Positions 1 through 9,524 of a DNA stretch of 64,000 nucleotides are shown piece after piece (the first letter of the stretch is position 1; the number at the start of each line of letters is the position of its first letter). The notes beneath the pieces were generated by a model. It made no database searches. It was not told the origin of the DNA and saw only the letters and a list, made by a program, of their open reading frames with translations. Source of the DNA: Spirosoma sordidisoli (lineage in GTDB: Bacteria > Bacteroidota > Bacteroidia > Cytophagales > Spirosomataceae); NCBI RefSeq assembly GCF_004138325.1, contig NZ_SBLB01000001.1:806001-870000 (forward strand), read 5' to 3'. The position numbers were made by a program, and so were the translations under genes.

Positions 1-1401
1 CGGCCGTTCGACTGGATTCGGGCTTATCATACGGGCGGCAAGTCCATGCACTGGGGTCGGCAAACCTACCGCTGGAACCCGGCCGATTTTGAAGCAAACG
101 CGAAAGAGGGCATCGGAGTCGACTGGCCCATTCGTTATACTGATCTGGTCCCCTGGTACAGCTATATCGAGAAGTTTGTGGGCGTAAGTGGGCAGGCCGA
201 GCAGCTGGCGGTACTCCCCGACAGTCATTTTCTACCGCCCATGCCGATGTCGCCCCCCGAGCGCTTTTTTCGGGAGGCCATGAAGCAGAAGCTCAATCGT
301 CCGGTAACCATTGGCCGCGTGGCCAACCTGACCCAACCGCAGTCGTGGCATACGGCACTGGGCCGGGCGTCGTGCCAGTTCCGTAACAAATGCAGCCGGG
401 GCTGTCCGTATGGAGCCTACTACAGCTCGCTATCCGGAGCGATTCCGGCGGCCCGGGCTACCAACCGGCTGGACATTCTGCACGACAGCATTGCGGCTGA
501 GCTGATCTACGACGACAAAACAGGCCGCGCCACCGGCGTTCGGGTTATTAACCAGCACACGCTGGCCGTTACCGACTACTCGGCCCGGATTATTTTTCTC
601 AACGCAGGCTCGATGAATACGGCCGCGCTGCTGCTCAACTCCCGGTCGAGCCGGTTTCCGAATGGCCTCGGCAACGACAGTGATCAGGTCGGCCGCAACA
701 TCATGGACCACCATCTGGGAGCCGGTGCCAACGCCACCATCGAGGGGTTCGACGAAGACCTGATGTATGGCCAGCGACCCAACGCCCTGTATATTCCCCG
801 CTTCCGAAACTGGGGCAGCGACCGGCAGACTACCTACCTGCGGGGCTTTGGGTACCAGGGCGGAGCAAGTCGAAGCGACTGGAAACGGGGCGTAGCCATG
901 GACGGCTTTGGCGCGTCGTTCAAACAGCAAATGACACAACCCGGCGCCTGGACCATCGGGTTCGGCGGCTTCGGCGAGGTATTACCCAACCCGAACAACC
1001 GCATGTACCTCGACCCGGTAAAGAAAGATAAATGGGGCGTTCCCCTCATCGTGTTCGATGCCGCCTTTGGCGAGAACGAGATTGCCATGCGTAAAGACAT
1101 GATGAACTCGGCCGCCGAAATGCTCGATGCCGCCGGTTTCAAGAATATTACGGGCAACAACCGGCAGGATGTTCACCTGGGCCTGGGTATCCACGAAATG
1201 GGGACGGCCCGTATGGGTAAAGACCCGAAAACGTCGGTGCTGAACAAATTCAACCAGGTCCACGACTGCAAAAATGTGTTCGTCACCGACGGAGCCGCCA
1301 TGGCCTCTTCATCCTGCGTGAACCCATCGCTGACGTACATGGCACTCACCGCCCGCGCGGCCAATTATGCAGTAGACCAGCTGACTAAGAAGAACCTGTA
1401 G
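1..1401 (+). CDS. GMC family oxidoreductase (5' end outside window)
   Basis: The reading frame is open from base 1, so the true start and the N-terminal FAD-binding Rossmann motif lie upstream. The visible 466 residues begin just before the HTGGKSMHWGRQ segment typical of bacterial GMC oxidoreductases of the gluconate-dehydrogenase type. The C-terminal GMC domain is complete: GLGIHEMGTARMG carries the likely catalytic His, and NPSLTYMAL carries the conserved Asn of the FAD site. These flavoenzymes oxidise an alcohol or sugar and often work with a small periplasmic subunit 3 and a cytochrome c, which may be encoded upstream. The substrate cannot be read from the sequence. The stop codon TAG lies inside a repeated GTAGAGACGC motif. 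Confidence 0.9.
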   Translation, partial: RPFDWIRAYHTGGKSMHWGRQTYRWNPADFEANAKEGIGVDWPIRYTDLVPWYSYIEKFVGVSGQAEQLAVLPDSHFLPPMPMSPPERFFREAMKQKLNRPVTIGRVANLTQPQSWHTALGRASCQFRNKCSRGCPYGAYYSSLSGAIPAARATNRLDILHDSIAAELIYDDKTGRATGVRVINQHTLAVTDYSARIIFLNAGSMNTAALLLNSRSSRFPNGLGNDSDQVGRNIMDHHLGAGANATIEGFDEDLMYGQRPNALYIPRFRNWGSDRQTTYLRGFGYQGGASRSDWKRGVAMDGFGASFKQQMTQPGAWTIGFGGFGEVLPNPNNRMYLDPVKKDKWGVPLIVFDAAFGENEIAMRKDMMNSAAEMLDAAGFKNITGNNRQDVHLGLGIHEMGTARMGKDPKTSVLNKFNQVHDCKNVFVTDGAAMASSSCVNPSLTYMALTARAANYAVDQLTKKNL

Positions 1402-1523
1402 AGACGCCATGAACAGAGACGCGAGGGCCGGGACGCCGGTGCGATCGCGTCTCTACAGGCATCATAAGAAACGTGATGAACAGAGACGCGAAGGCCGGGA
1501 CACCGGTGCGATCGCGTCTCTAC
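1398..1523. repeat. Two 46-bp copies of an intergenic palindrome
   Basis: Two copies (1411-1456 and 1478-1523) differ at two positions. Each has a perfect 10-bp inverted repeat, AGAGACGCGA against TCGCGTCTCT, and contains GCGATCGC. Another half-site, GTAGAGACGC, lies at 1398-1407. The stop codons of the two convergent flanking genes both lie inside GTAGAGACGC: TAG at 1399-1401 on + and TAG at 1522-1520 on -. The element probably acts as a two-way transcription end or is a REP-like repeat. Confidence 0.75.
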
Positions 1524-2188
1524 GGGCAGAAAATCTTGTAGAAGGTATAACTGACCATGATGCCGGTATAGGTGTAGCTGTCGCGCAGGGCGGGGTTTCC
1601 CTGGGCGTTTTTAGCGGTTGTGACGCCGTAGGTAACGTCGCCGAGGCCGTCCAGATAGTCGCTGTTCGTGAACCGGGTTCCAAACTCAGCCCCGATACTC
1701 CAGGGGCGTTTGATCTCGTATTTTACGCCAATCCCAATCGGAAAGGTCATGTACCCTCTGGCGCGCACCACCGAGTTCCGGACGCTGAAGAGGCCGATTC
1801 CGCCGAAGACGTAGGGTGTCCAGTTGCGGACCTTGGGCTGCGGCTTGTAGGAAAAGAAGTTGTACTGAATGTCGATCGTTGCTTCGCTGACCCGGCTGTT
1901 GAACGAGTAATCGCGGGCCAGCTGAAGCGGATCGCGGCTCACCCGATCTTCACCTTTGATACCACCGATGGCCAGTCCGCCCCGGAACGATACGGATCGG
2001 GTGGCATTATACCGGAAGAACATATTGGCCGCCGGCATGTAAAAGCGGGGGTTGAGACTGGGCGACACGTCTCCCTTGTACAGCATTCCCCCCAGCCCAC
2101 CGCCAATCTCGGCTTTTTGCGCCAGTGTAGTCAGACTGATAAAAAGCCCGGCTATGAGCAGCCAGGCCAATTTGATTCTATGCCTCAT
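1520..2188 (-). CDS. DUF6089-like outer membrane beta-barrel protein
   Basis: The 222-residue product has a signal peptide (MRHRIKLAWLLIAGLF... ending near LAQ) and a body rich in aromatic and glycine residues, like small Bacteroidota outer-membrane barrels. The ending YTFYKIFCP resembles DUF6089 family proteins, which often sit beside nadK. A start at 2233 is possible but would put 15 residues ahead of the signal peptide and overlap the upstream gene, so 2188 is preferred. It lies 26 bp after a larger paralogue and is probably co-transcribed with it. The role is unknown. Confidence 0.7.
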   Translation of the reverse strand: MRHRIKLAWLLIAGLFISLTTLAQKAEIGGGLGGMLYKGDVSPSLNPRFYMPAANMFFRYNATRSVSFRGGLAIGGIKGEDRVSRDPLQLARDYSFNSRVSEATIDIQYNFFSYKPQPKVRNWTPYVFGGIGLFSVRNSVVRARGYMTFPIGIGVKYEIKRPWSIGAEFGTRFTNSDYLDGLGDVTYGVTTAKNAQGNPALRDSYTYTGIMVSYTFYKIFCP

Positions 2189-2214
2189 AGACGTGTGGAG
2201 AAACCCAACCGGTA

Positions 2215-3195
2215 TTACTTGATGGGTGGGCACTTGATCCGACCCGGAATAATGTAACGAACGGAGAAATTAGTCAGCAGGTAGCCATCTTTCAGGACGG
2301 TGTTAGCCCCGCGAATCTCGCTCTGGAAAGGACTGGGATCGGCGGCAAACAACTCCTGTGCCACCGTGTACCGATCGGTATTGACGCGGGCTGCATCACG
2401 TTCGAAGCGCCGGTCGGCCATAATAGCGCCAAGCCCCTGCACGGCTTCCGGGCTGGCATAATTGCCGCCTACATCGTCCAGATAGTCGGTGAATGTAATC
2501 CGGAACCCGATTTCGGCGCCCAGGTCGAAGTTATCGTTCAATCTGTAGCGAGCGCCAAAGCCTACCGGCACGGCCAGCGTTACCAGCGAATAGGGCTTGT
2601 CGTAGCCGGGCTGACCCTGTCCTTCCGTACGAAGCGGCTGTAGCTTTACCCATTTACGGGCTTCGTACTCGCCATTGTTGTTGTTGGTTTCGGTAGGCGT
2701 GCGGGCTTCCGGTGCATGAGCCAGCAGGGCCAGGCCACCAAAAAGGTAAGGCGTAAATTTGGCCCGTGCGTTCGAGTTGCGTCCGTCTTCGATAAAATTA
2801 TAAATGCCCGTTACGGCAAACTCTTTCAAGTCGTTTCGGAAGTGGAGGTTTCGGGCATACTGAGCCGCGAATAACGTGGGATTCACCTTGCTGAACGTGT
2901 AATCGTCGCCCGAAATGCGGGCCCAGGTAAACGATGCTCTGGCTGCAAAATGGGGCGTAAACTGACGCGTATAGCCAAGGGCCACGTTCCAGCGGGGCAT
3001 GATAAACGTAGCACGCAGCGGCTGCCGGTAACCGGCCAGCTCACCGTAATAATGCGAGGAACCGACGCCCAGGGAGACGGCAGAGTAAGGGGCAAAACGA
3101 GTGTTTGGTCGGCGTTGGGCTACACTATCCGTAGCCCGGGTTGCCAGTAAAATAAGAACCGCAACGCCTGCTACTACGTACTGATATGTTTTCAT
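2215..3195 (-). CDS. DUF6089-like outer membrane protein, larger paralogue
   Basis: The 326-residue product begins MKTYQYVVAGVAVLIL, a signal peptide ending near SVAQ. It shares with its downstream neighbour the order GxxxYYGEL, FTPYLFGG, GxxARYRL, TDYLDD and a C-terminal VRYIIPGRIKCP strand, so the pair probably arose by duplication. It is an outer-membrane barrel by composition. The start at 3195 removes 19 residues of non-signal sequence that an upstream start would add. It sits downstream of nadK on the same strand. Confidence 0.7.
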   Translation of the reverse strand: MKTYQYVVAGVAVLILLATRATDSVAQRRPNTRFAPYSAVSLGVGSSHYYGELAGYRQPLRATFIMPRWNVALGYTRQFTPHFAARASFTWARISGDDYTFSKVNPTLFAAQYARNLHFRNDLKEFAVTGIYNFIEDGRNSNARAKFTPYLFGGLALLAHAPEARTPTETNNNNGEYEARKWVKLQPLRTEGQGQPGYDKPYSLVTLAVPVGFGARYRLNDNFDLGAEIGFRITFTDYLDDVGGNYASPEAVQGLGAIMADRRFERDAARVNTDRYTVAQELFAADPSPFQSEIRGANTVLKDGYLLTNFSVRYIIPGRIKCPPIK

Positions 3196-3357
3196 AAAGC
3201 GTAAAATACGTGAATCAACCCCCACTGGCCCCAAAAGCCAGCCAATTCCCAAACGGAGGTATTGTTAAAATTATTGGCGAAAAGACAAAAAATGTACGAC
3301 AGAGCGCCTGTCAAACCATTAATCGGACCATTAATTGACTAAAACGCCCGTCTGGTT

Positions 3358-4233
3358 TCAATTCCGGATATCCCAGCCCCAGTTAAGTTTGCTCCGGAGG
3401 GTGTTCAGGAAATTATCGTCACCGAGCTTAACCAGCCGGGCTTTGAACGCTTCCTTCTGTACGCTGATCCGCACCGACGTTTCAACCGTAAACGACCGGG
3501 AGTCGAGGGCGGCCAGAAAGTTTCCACTCCGGCTCTCAACCTCAAACGCCAGCTGACAACTGTCCATCACAATCATGGGCCGCACGTTCAGGTTATGCGG
3601 GCTGATCGGGGTAATGATAAAATTGTTGGTTTGCGGCAGCAGCACCGGCCCGCCACAGCTGAGCGAGTAACCCGTAGAACCCGAGGGCGTAGAAACGATC
3701 AGCCCGTCGGCCCAGTACGAATTCAGGAATTCGCCATCCAGATAGGTATGCACCGTAATCATAGACGAGGTCTGGGTGCGGGTGATGGTGAAGTCGTTGA
3801 GCCCGAACGGAAGCTGGCCGAATATCTCCTGGCTCGACCTGACGCTGACCAGGGTTCGCTCATCAATGCTGTACTGCTCGTTGAAGAGCGCGTCGATCAT
3901 CAGTCGAATCGACGAGGGCGCTACCGTTGCCAGAAAGCCGAGCCGCCCAATGTTGATACCGATGATCGGAATCTGCCGGGGTCCAACGTGGGTTACGGCA
4001 TCGAGCAGGGTTCCGTCGCCCCCCAGACTAAAGATGAAATCGGCATCGGCAAGGCCTTCGTCAACGGTATAGGTAGCGGTGCTGTAATGAGTAATGCCAG
4101 CGTTGTCGAGAAACTCGCGATACCCCTGCGAGATAAGCACGTCGGCCTGCCGTTTTGCCAGTTCTTCAAACATAGACTGGATATACGGTCGGGCCTGTTC
4201 GGGAAAGTTACGCCCGTGAATGGCGATTTTCAT
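3358..4233 (-). CDS. nadK: NAD kinase
   Basis: This cytosolic enzyme phosphorylates NAD to NADP. The GGDGT motif that binds the phosphate donor is at residues 71-75, and the second glycine-rich motif (TPSGSTGYS followed by LSCGGP) is at about 182-196. The length of 291 residues is normal for the family. The neighbours, a CBS protein upstream and DUF6089 proteins downstream, match the arrangement known from other Cytophagales. No unusual residue changes were seen. Confidence 0.95.
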   Translation of the reverse strand: MKIAIHGRNFPEQARPYIQSMFEELAKRQADVLISQGYREFLDNAGITHYSTATYTVDEGLADADFIFSLGGDGTLLDAVTHVGPRQIPIIGINIGRLGFLATVAPSSIRLMIDALFNEQYSIDERTLVSVRSSQEIFGQLPFGLNDFTITRTQTSSMITVHTYLDGEFLNSYWADGLIVSTPSGSTGYSLSCGGPVLLPQTNNFIITPISPHNLNVRPMIVMDSCQLAFEVESRSGNFLAALDSRSFTVETSVRISVQKEAFKARLVKLGDDNFLNTLRSKLNWGWDIRN

Positions 4234-4336
4234 GGAAGAGCGTTTATAGTTTTCGGCATGGGGTTCCGGAAGCGGATGACACCCGCGTTTTCATCCAGGT
4301 GAAGGCTGACCAGAACCAGGGGCGAAACTACCAAAA

Positions 4337-5005
4337 CTAGGTGTTTAAATAACGAAGCAACGAATCGAGCCGCTCCTGATCGATACTTTCGACGGGTGTG
4401 TTGGCAAAAGCCGCTTCGATCTGATACCCGAACCGTTCGAGCGTTGAAATCACGAGGGTGATATCGCGCCGGTTCAGCTTGAGCGTCAGTCGCGAACGGT
4501 CGGGTTGCCCGTAGGCCGCGCTGGAAAAATAGCTGCTGACAATTTTGGTGTTGTTCGATTCGATCAGCCGACTAATCTCGGCCATTGAATAATCGCGTTC
4601 GTTCAAACTCAGGATCAGAATGGCGCCGGCTTCCTGAACGCCCAGCTCCTGCGCAAACTGCCGGATCAGTTCGTTGGCCGAGACCGTTCCGATAAATTCA
4701 CGCCCCTCGTTCAGTACCGCCACGACATCCATCCGGTTCTGAATCACGAGACTCAGAATCTCATACAAATGCTGATTATCGAACACGTAAATCTGTTCAA
4801 AAAGCCGCATTACATCGCTCAGGGGCTGCTCTTCGTCGGCCACATCTATGAGCAACTCTTCGGTTACTACGCCCCGGTATTCGCTCTGATCAGTCAGCAC
4901 GAGTTGCCCGATGCGGTGCTCCTGCATCCAGTCCAAAGCCTGTCCGACAGAGTCAGACGGTTTCAGCGCCGGGAGCATGGGGTCAATAAGTTCGGCAGCC
5001 AGCAT
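4337..5005 (-). CDS. CBS domain protein
   Basis: The 222-residue protein has two CBS motifs, at about residues 1-60 and 65-125, followed by a region of about 75 residues that looks ACT-like. CBS pairs usually bind adenine nucleotides and report energy state. The gene is 103 bp upstream of nadK on the same strand, which suggests a link to NAD(P) metabolism. No enzymatic domain is attached. Confidence 0.8.
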   Translation of the reverse strand: MLAAELIDPMLPALKPSDSVGQALDWMQEHRIGQLVLTDQSEYRGVVTEELLIDVADEEQPLSDVMRLFEQIYVFDNQHLYEILSLVIQNRMDVVAVLNEGREFIGTVSANELIRQFAQELGVQEAGAILILSLNERDYSMAEISRLIESNNTKIVSSYFSSAAYGQPDRSRLTLKLNRRDITLVISTLERFGYQIEAAFANTPVESIDQERLDSLLRYLNT

Positions 5006-5136
5006 ATGAATGGTGTCTAAGAAAACTGTATGCCAGAAAACTACAGAATTTCCGGCATAGTTTCCAAATCTTATTTAAAAGGCCGGGCGCGTAGAGTATA
5101 GGCCGGGCTACGAACCTGCGCCCCGGCCCCCGTACC

Positions 5137-5919
5137 CTATTCTACCAGTTCGCCAACCGGATGGCGGGCCAGCCAGCTTTCGAGCAGCTCGTTGAACCGG
5201 GCCGGGCACTCCATCATCGGCGCGTGGCAGCACTGGTCGATGAAGTAGAGTTCTGAATGGGTAATGAGCCGGTTGAACTCGTGACCCACGTTGGCCGGGG
5301 TAATGGTATCGTTGAGCCCCCAGACCAGCAGCGTAGGTACCTGAATCTGGTGCAGATCCTTACCGACGTTGTTGCGCTGGGCCGACTTGGCAATCGACAC
5401 GATGCTCATGCACTTGGGAATGCTGCTGGTGATCTCAAACACCTCGTCGATTAGCTCTTTCGAGGCCACATTGGGATCGTAGAATGTGTAGGCTACTCGC
5501 TCAGCAATGTAGTCGTAACTGCCACGCTTGGGAAACGAGCCACCCATGCCGTTCTCGAACAGCCCCGAGCTGCCCGTCAGCACCAGCCGACGAACCTGAT
5601 CGGGATTTTTGAAGGTGTACAGAATCGCCAGATGGCCACCGAGCGAGTTACCCAGCAACGTCAGGTCCTGTAACCCTTTCTGGGCAACAAACTTTTCGAT
5701 GAACGCTACGAGCCCTTCCAGGCTGGCCTGCCGGATCGGCATTTCGTAGATCGGCAACATCGGAATAACAACCCGGTATCGGTTCGAGAAGGTCTGGATT
5801 ACGTCGTCCCAGTTGCTGAGAGCGCCGAATAAACCGTGTAATAACAGCAGCACTTCGCCCTCTCCTTCGTCAACGTAGCGGAACCCCGCTTCTTCTCTGA
5901 TTGTGTACTTCATGCGCAT
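5137..5919 (-). CDS. Alpha/beta hydrolase
   Basis: The 260-residue single-domain protein has the oxyanion segment LLLHGLFG (26-33), the nucleophile elbow GNSLGG with Ser92, Asp204 in the GLNDTITP loop, and His232 near the C-terminus. The triad is therefore complete. It has no signal peptide and is probably a cytosolic esterase or C-C hydrolase of the MhpC type; the substrate is unknown. A start two codons later (5913) is equally possible. The gene follows an amidotransferase gene with a 7-bp gap, so the two are probably one operon. Confidence 0.85.
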   Translation of the reverse strand: MRMKYTIREEAGFRYVDEGEGEVLLLLHGLFGALSNWDDVIQTFSNRYRVVIPMLPIYEMPIRQASLEGLVAFIEKFVAQKGLQDLTLLGNSLGGHLAILYTFKNPDQVRRLVLTGSSGLFENGMGGSFPKRGSYDYIAERVAYTFYDPNVASKELIDEVFEITSSIPKCMSIVSIAKSAQRNNVGKDLHQIQVPTLLVWGLNDTITPANVGHEFNRLITHSELYFIDQCCHAPMMECPARFNELLESWLARHPVGELVE

Positions 5920-5926
5920 TAAACAG

Positions 5927-6529
5927 TTAACGATGCGGTAGATACTGGTTTTGGGTTAGTTTTTGAACAATTTTGATCCAGTTGGTCAGTAACGGAAGCC
6001 CCCACTCGGTCAGTACGGCTTCCGGGTGAAACTGAACCCCCCAGAGCGGTAACGTCCGATGCCGGATCCCCATCACCTCGCCCGACTCGGTTTCCAAGAT
6101 ACAGTCCAGACTGGCGGGGAGCTGGGTCAGCACCAGCGAGTGATAGCGCGTAACCGAAAACGAATCCGGTAGGCCGGTCAGCAGCGGATCAGGGTGTGTA
6201 CCGACCCGCACCCGCGACACTTTGCCATGCATCGGCTGAAGGGCCGGACCCAGGCTAGCCCCAGCCCATTCGCCAATGGCCTGATGGCCCAGACAAACCC
6301 CCAGCATAGGCACCCGCCGGTGGTAGTAGTCAATAATATCCAGCAGCCGCCCGGCCTGTTTGGGACGACCCGGCCCCGGCGACAGAACAACGCCATCGAC
6401 CGGCTGGGCTACCAGACGCTCGAACGGCTCGTCGTTGCGCACCACCCGACAGTCGGCCCCCGCCTGTCGTAAATAATCGACCAGCGTGAAGGTAAACGAA
6501 TCGTAATTGTCGAGCAGCAGCAACTTCAT
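5927..6529 (-). CDS. Anthranilate / aminodeoxychorismate synthase glutaminase subunit
   Basis: This is a class I glutamine amidotransferase of 200 residues. It releases ammonia from glutamine for the chorismate-using partner in tryptophan (TrpG) or folate (PabA) synthesis. The triad is Cys79 in LGVCLGHQ, His168 and Glu170 in FHPEA. The start MKLLLLDNYDSF matches the family, so five extra upstream residues were left out. No chorismate-binding subunit is nearby, so trpG and pabA cannot be told apart, and the enzyme may serve both pathways. Confidence 0.88.
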   Translation of the reverse strand: MKLLLLDNYDSFTFTLVDYLRQAGADCRVVRNDEPFERLVAQPVDGVVLSPGPGRPKQAGRLLDIIDYYHRRVPMLGVCLGHQAIGEWAGASLGPALQPMHGKVSRVRVGTHPDPLLTGLPDSFSVTRYHSLVLTQLPASLDCILETESGEVMGIRHRTLPLWGVQFHPEAVLTEWGLPLLTNWIKIVQKLTQNQYLPHR

Positions 6530-6750
6530 GTTTCTGTAACGCAATCTGGTATCGCAAAATTAATAGTTTCCCCAAAAAGGCAAAGTCAAATATATAATCA
6601 TTATTGATTTACAGACGTTTAACATTTAATTAACTTGATTTTATTCAATTTATCCAAAAATAATACTACGCATTTAGTGGATAACTCGCTGGTTAGGAGT
6701 CGGAACGTTTATTTTTGGTGCAGAATTCATCGACTCCATTACCTGATCGT

Positions 6751-8013
6751 ATGCCTGCCGAATTACCTGTTGTTATTGTTGGTGCCGGGGTTGCCGGCCT
6801 GAGTTGCGCTGTCTATCTCAAACAGGCGGGTATCGACGCACTCGTGCTCGATGCGGCCGATGGTGTGGGCGGGCGCGTTCGTACCGATATCGTGAACGGT
6901 TTTCAGCTCGACCGGGGCTTTCAGATTCTGCTGACGGCCTATCCAGAGGCCCGGCGGCTGCTGAACTACAACGCGCTCGACCTGCGGCCGTTCCGTTCCG
7001 GCGCGTTGATCCGCCATCAGGAACCCAATCAGGCTGCCAGCTGGATGAAACTGCTGAATCCCTTCCAGGAGCCACTGTCGGTATTCGCTACGCTGGCCTC
7101 GCCCGTAGGCACCCTGGGCGATAAACTACGGATTGTCGAGCTGATGCGCCGGACCCAGTCGCTATCCGTGGCCGAGTTATTTCAGCAAACGCCCACCACG
7201 ACGCTGGCCCTGCTGGACGACATCGGTTTCTCCGATCAGATGATTACCCGGTTCTTCCGGCCGTTTTTTGGGGGCGTTTTCCTCGAAGACGCTCTGGTTA
7301 CGTCGAGTAACTTTTTCGAGTTCTGCTTCCGGATGTTCTTTGAAGGCGAAGCCGCCGTACCGGCCCGGGGTATCGGGGCTATCGCTGATCAGCTGGCCGG
7401 CCGACTCGCTCCCGATCAGATCCGGCTGAAGACGCTGGTTCGGCGAATCAGTGGCTCAACGGTCGAGCTGGCCTCGGGCGAGAGCCTGGTAGCGGGGGCG
7501 GTGGTCATGGCCGTGGATGCGGACCAGGCGGCCCGGCTAACGGGACAGGCGCCCCCCATCAGTCGCTCGTTCAACCATACGACCTGTACCTACTTTGCGG
7601 CACCCGCCAGTCCTAATCGGGAAAAACTGCTCATGCTGAACACGCACCGCAGTGCTGCCATCCATAACATGGCCGTCATGAGCGACGTAGCGCCCGGCTA
7701 CGCCCCGGACGGGCAGGCCCTGATTTCGGTCAGTACCCAGGGGTTGGAAACGGTCATCGAAGAGGCCCTGACCCGGCGAATTCGGCAGGAGCTGACGGAG
7801 TGGTTTGGCGCCGACGTGGCCAGCTGGCAACACCTGCGTACGTATCATCTGCCGCAGGCCTTACCGGCCTACGATCCTACCGTTGTTCACCAGCCGCTGC
7901 AACTGGCCGAAGGGCTCTACCAGTGTGGCGACCAGACGGCGTACCCATCGCTCAACGCAGCCCTGCAGACCGGCCGTAACGTAGCCGAGCAAATCGTGAT
8001 GAACCATCGCTAA
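6751..8013 (+). CDS. FAD-dependent amine-oxidase-like oxidoreductase
   Basis: The 420-residue protein starts with a Rossmann FAD motif, VVIVGAGVAGLSCA, followed by the GGRV motif of the amine oxidase / phytoene desaturase / protoporphyrinogen oxidase superfamily. The C-terminal YQCGDQTAYPSLNAAL is the second FAD-contact segment. The substrate is not clear. The ATG at 6751 is preferred over TTG at 6715, because a possible -7 box, TATTTTTG, lies at 6710-6717 and would overlap the earlier start. The gene is divergent from the amidotransferase gene across an AT-rich gap, and the next gene follows after 18 bp. Confidence 0.85.
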   Translation: MPAELPVVIVGAGVAGLSCAVYLKQAGIDALVLDAADGVGGRVRTDIVNGFQLDRGFQILLTAYPEARRLLNYNALDLRPFRSGALIRHQEPNQAASWMKLLNPFQEPLSVFATLASPVGTLGDKLRIVELMRRTQSLSVAELFQQTPTTTLALLDDIGFSDQMITRFFRPFFGGVFLEDALVTSSNFFEFCFRMFFEGEAAVPARGIGAIADQLAGRLAPDQIRLKTLVRRISGSTVELASGESLVAGAVVMAVDADQAARLTGQAPPISRSFNHTTCTYFAAPASPNREKLLMLNTHRSAAIHNMAVMSDVAPGYAPDGQALISVSTQGLETVIEEALTRRIRQELTEWFGADVASWQHLRTYHLPQALPAYDPTVVHQPLQLAEGLYQCGDQTAYPSLNAALQTGRNVAEQIVMNHR

Positions 8014-8031
8014 CCCAACTCCCCCGACCCT

Positions 8032-9063
8032 ATGCTCTGCCGCCTGCTTCTCCTGTTGCTCACCCTGCCGGGTTGCCAGACCGATCCGCCGTTTCGGTAT
8101 ATGGGTCCAATTCTGAAAGGGGTCAATCTGGTGGCACCACCGCGTCAGCCCGACTCAGCCGCCCTGGCACCCGTTCGGGCGGTAAACGCAGACTGGGTGG
8201 CCATTGTGCCCTACGGCTTCTGCCGCAAAGACGACCCCCATTTCTTTTTCAGTGAGAACCGGCCGAAAGAGAGCCGGAAATACGGGCAGTGGTGGGGCGA
8301 AACGCCCGCTGGTGTAGCGGAAACGATTCGGATGGCGCAGAAACAGGGGCTTAAAACCATGCTCAAGCCGCACGTCTGGATGCAGGGCGGCTCGCACCTT
8401 GACCTGGAGTTCAGGACCGAAGCCGACTGGCAGTCGTTCGAGAAAGACTACCGCCAGTATGTGCTGTTTTTTGCGCGTATGGCCGACTCCCTGCAGGTTG
8501 ATCTGTACTGCATCACCACCGAGCTGGACCGCTTTGCCATAGCGCGCCCGGCCTTCTGGAACCAGCTGATCACAGACGTACGGAAGCTGTACGGCGGTAA
8601 ACTGACCTATGCCGCCAACTGGGACCGGTACGAATCGATTCCGTTCTGGAACCAGCTCGACTACGTTGGCGTCGATGCCTATTTCCCGCTGTCCGACGAC
8701 CGCAACCCCTCGGTAAACGCGCTGGTTCGGGGCTGGAAACCCCATCTGAACGCCCTGCAGAAAACAAGCGATCGGCTGCAGAAGCCCATTTTATTCACCG
8801 AATTTGGCTATCGTGCCTGCGATCATACGGCCCGCCGTCCGTGGGAATCGGAGACCGACTGTACACCCAATCTGCAGGCGCAGGCCAACGCCTATGCGGC
8901 CCTGCTCAGTGCCACCCGCCCGCAGGCCTGGTTTGCCGGTGGTTTCGCCTGGAAATGGTTTATGGATAGTGAACCGCGCCACCGCGAACGCGACCAGTAC
9001 AGCCCGCAGGGACGCATGGCCGAACAAACCCTCAAAAAGCAGTGGCTATCCAATGCAAACTAA
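8032..9063 (+). CDS. GH113-like glycoside hydrolase, lipoprotein
   Basis: The 343-residue protein has a lipoprotein signal ending TLPGC (Cys15), so it is probably anchored in the cell envelope. The rest is a TIM barrel like those of GH113 beta-mannanases. Glu164 in CITTELDRF and Glu257 in LFTEFGYR sit where the acid/base and nucleophile are expected. The likely substrate is a mannan or another beta-linked polysaccharide, by family inference only. It is probably co-transcribed with the preceding oxidoreductase gene. Confidence 0.75.
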   Translation: MLCRLLLLLLTLPGCQTDPPFRYMGPILKGVNLVAPPRQPDSAALAPVRAVNADWVAIVPYGFCRKDDPHFFFSENRPKESRKYGQWWGETPAGVAETIRMAQKQGLKTMLKPHVWMQGGSHLDLEFRTEADWQSFEKDYRQYVLFFARMADSLQVDLYCITTELDRFAIARPAFWNQLITDVRKLYGGKLTYAANWDRYESIPFWNQLDYVGVDAYFPLSDDRNPSVNALVRGWKPHLNALQKTSDRLQKPILFTEFGYRACDHTARRPWESETDCTPNLQAQANAYAALLSATRPQAWFAGGFAWKWFMDSEPRHRERDQYSPQGRMAEQTLKKQWLSNAN

Positions 9064-9213
9064 ACGCTGGGAATTAGCCCGACGACCATGAGAGTTAATA
9101 GATGAAGCAAGATAAGCCCAACTCAGCTGCGTTGCCACTTTTTGGGTGCCGCTCAGGCTAGCCAGAGTGTTTCCTATCCACGGTAAGTGGCCCCCGCAAG
9201 CTGACCGACGACT

Positions 9214-9498
9214 CTAATCTACTCGTCGCTTTAACAAGTCGTATATGTCCTTGCGTGGGCCTACAGCAACAATCGTAACGACGATTACATCATCTTCAAT
9301 CGCGTAAACAATTCGGTAATCACCACTTCGAAGGCGAAATAATTTGTCATAGCCTTTGAGCTGCTTGATGTTGCCTGAGCGAGGGGACTCTCCTAACCGG
9401 CTAATAGCTTTGATAAGCTGTTGTTGGATCTTTTTGGGCAGTTTAAGCAAATCTTCCAGCGCAGCTTCATCATATTCAATGCGGTAAACAAGACTCAT
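9214..9498 (-). CDS. RelE/ParE family toxin
   Basis: The 94-residue basic protein has the RelE fold signature: LKLPKKIQQQL, then LKGYDKLFRLRSGDYRIVYAI and a closing VGPRKDIYDLL. RelE toxins cut mRNA at the ribosome; ParE relatives poison gyrase, and the LRSGDYRIVY segment points more to RelE. The antitoxin gene lies 26 bp upstream on the same strand. The pair sits at the left end of island 1 and is poorer in GC than its core neighbours, in keeping with transfer. Confidence 0.9.
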   Translation of the reverse strand: MSLVYRIEYDEAALEDLLKLPKKIQQQLIKAISRLGESPRSGNIKQLKGYDKLFRLRSGDYRIVYAIEDDVIVVTIVAVGPRKDIYDLLKRRVD

Positions 9499-9524
9499 GC
9501 AAGTATCAATTGGGGAGCCTTTGC

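Noticed and set aside
1409..2257. 282-codon + strand frame opposite the DUF6089 gene
   Set aside because: It is the antisense of a gene with a clear signal peptide and barrel pattern, and shows no protein-like features.
9064..9213. Possible last attC site downstream of the RelE toxin gene
   Set aside because: GCCCAAC is present near 9117, but no GTTRRRY partner or inner arm was found.
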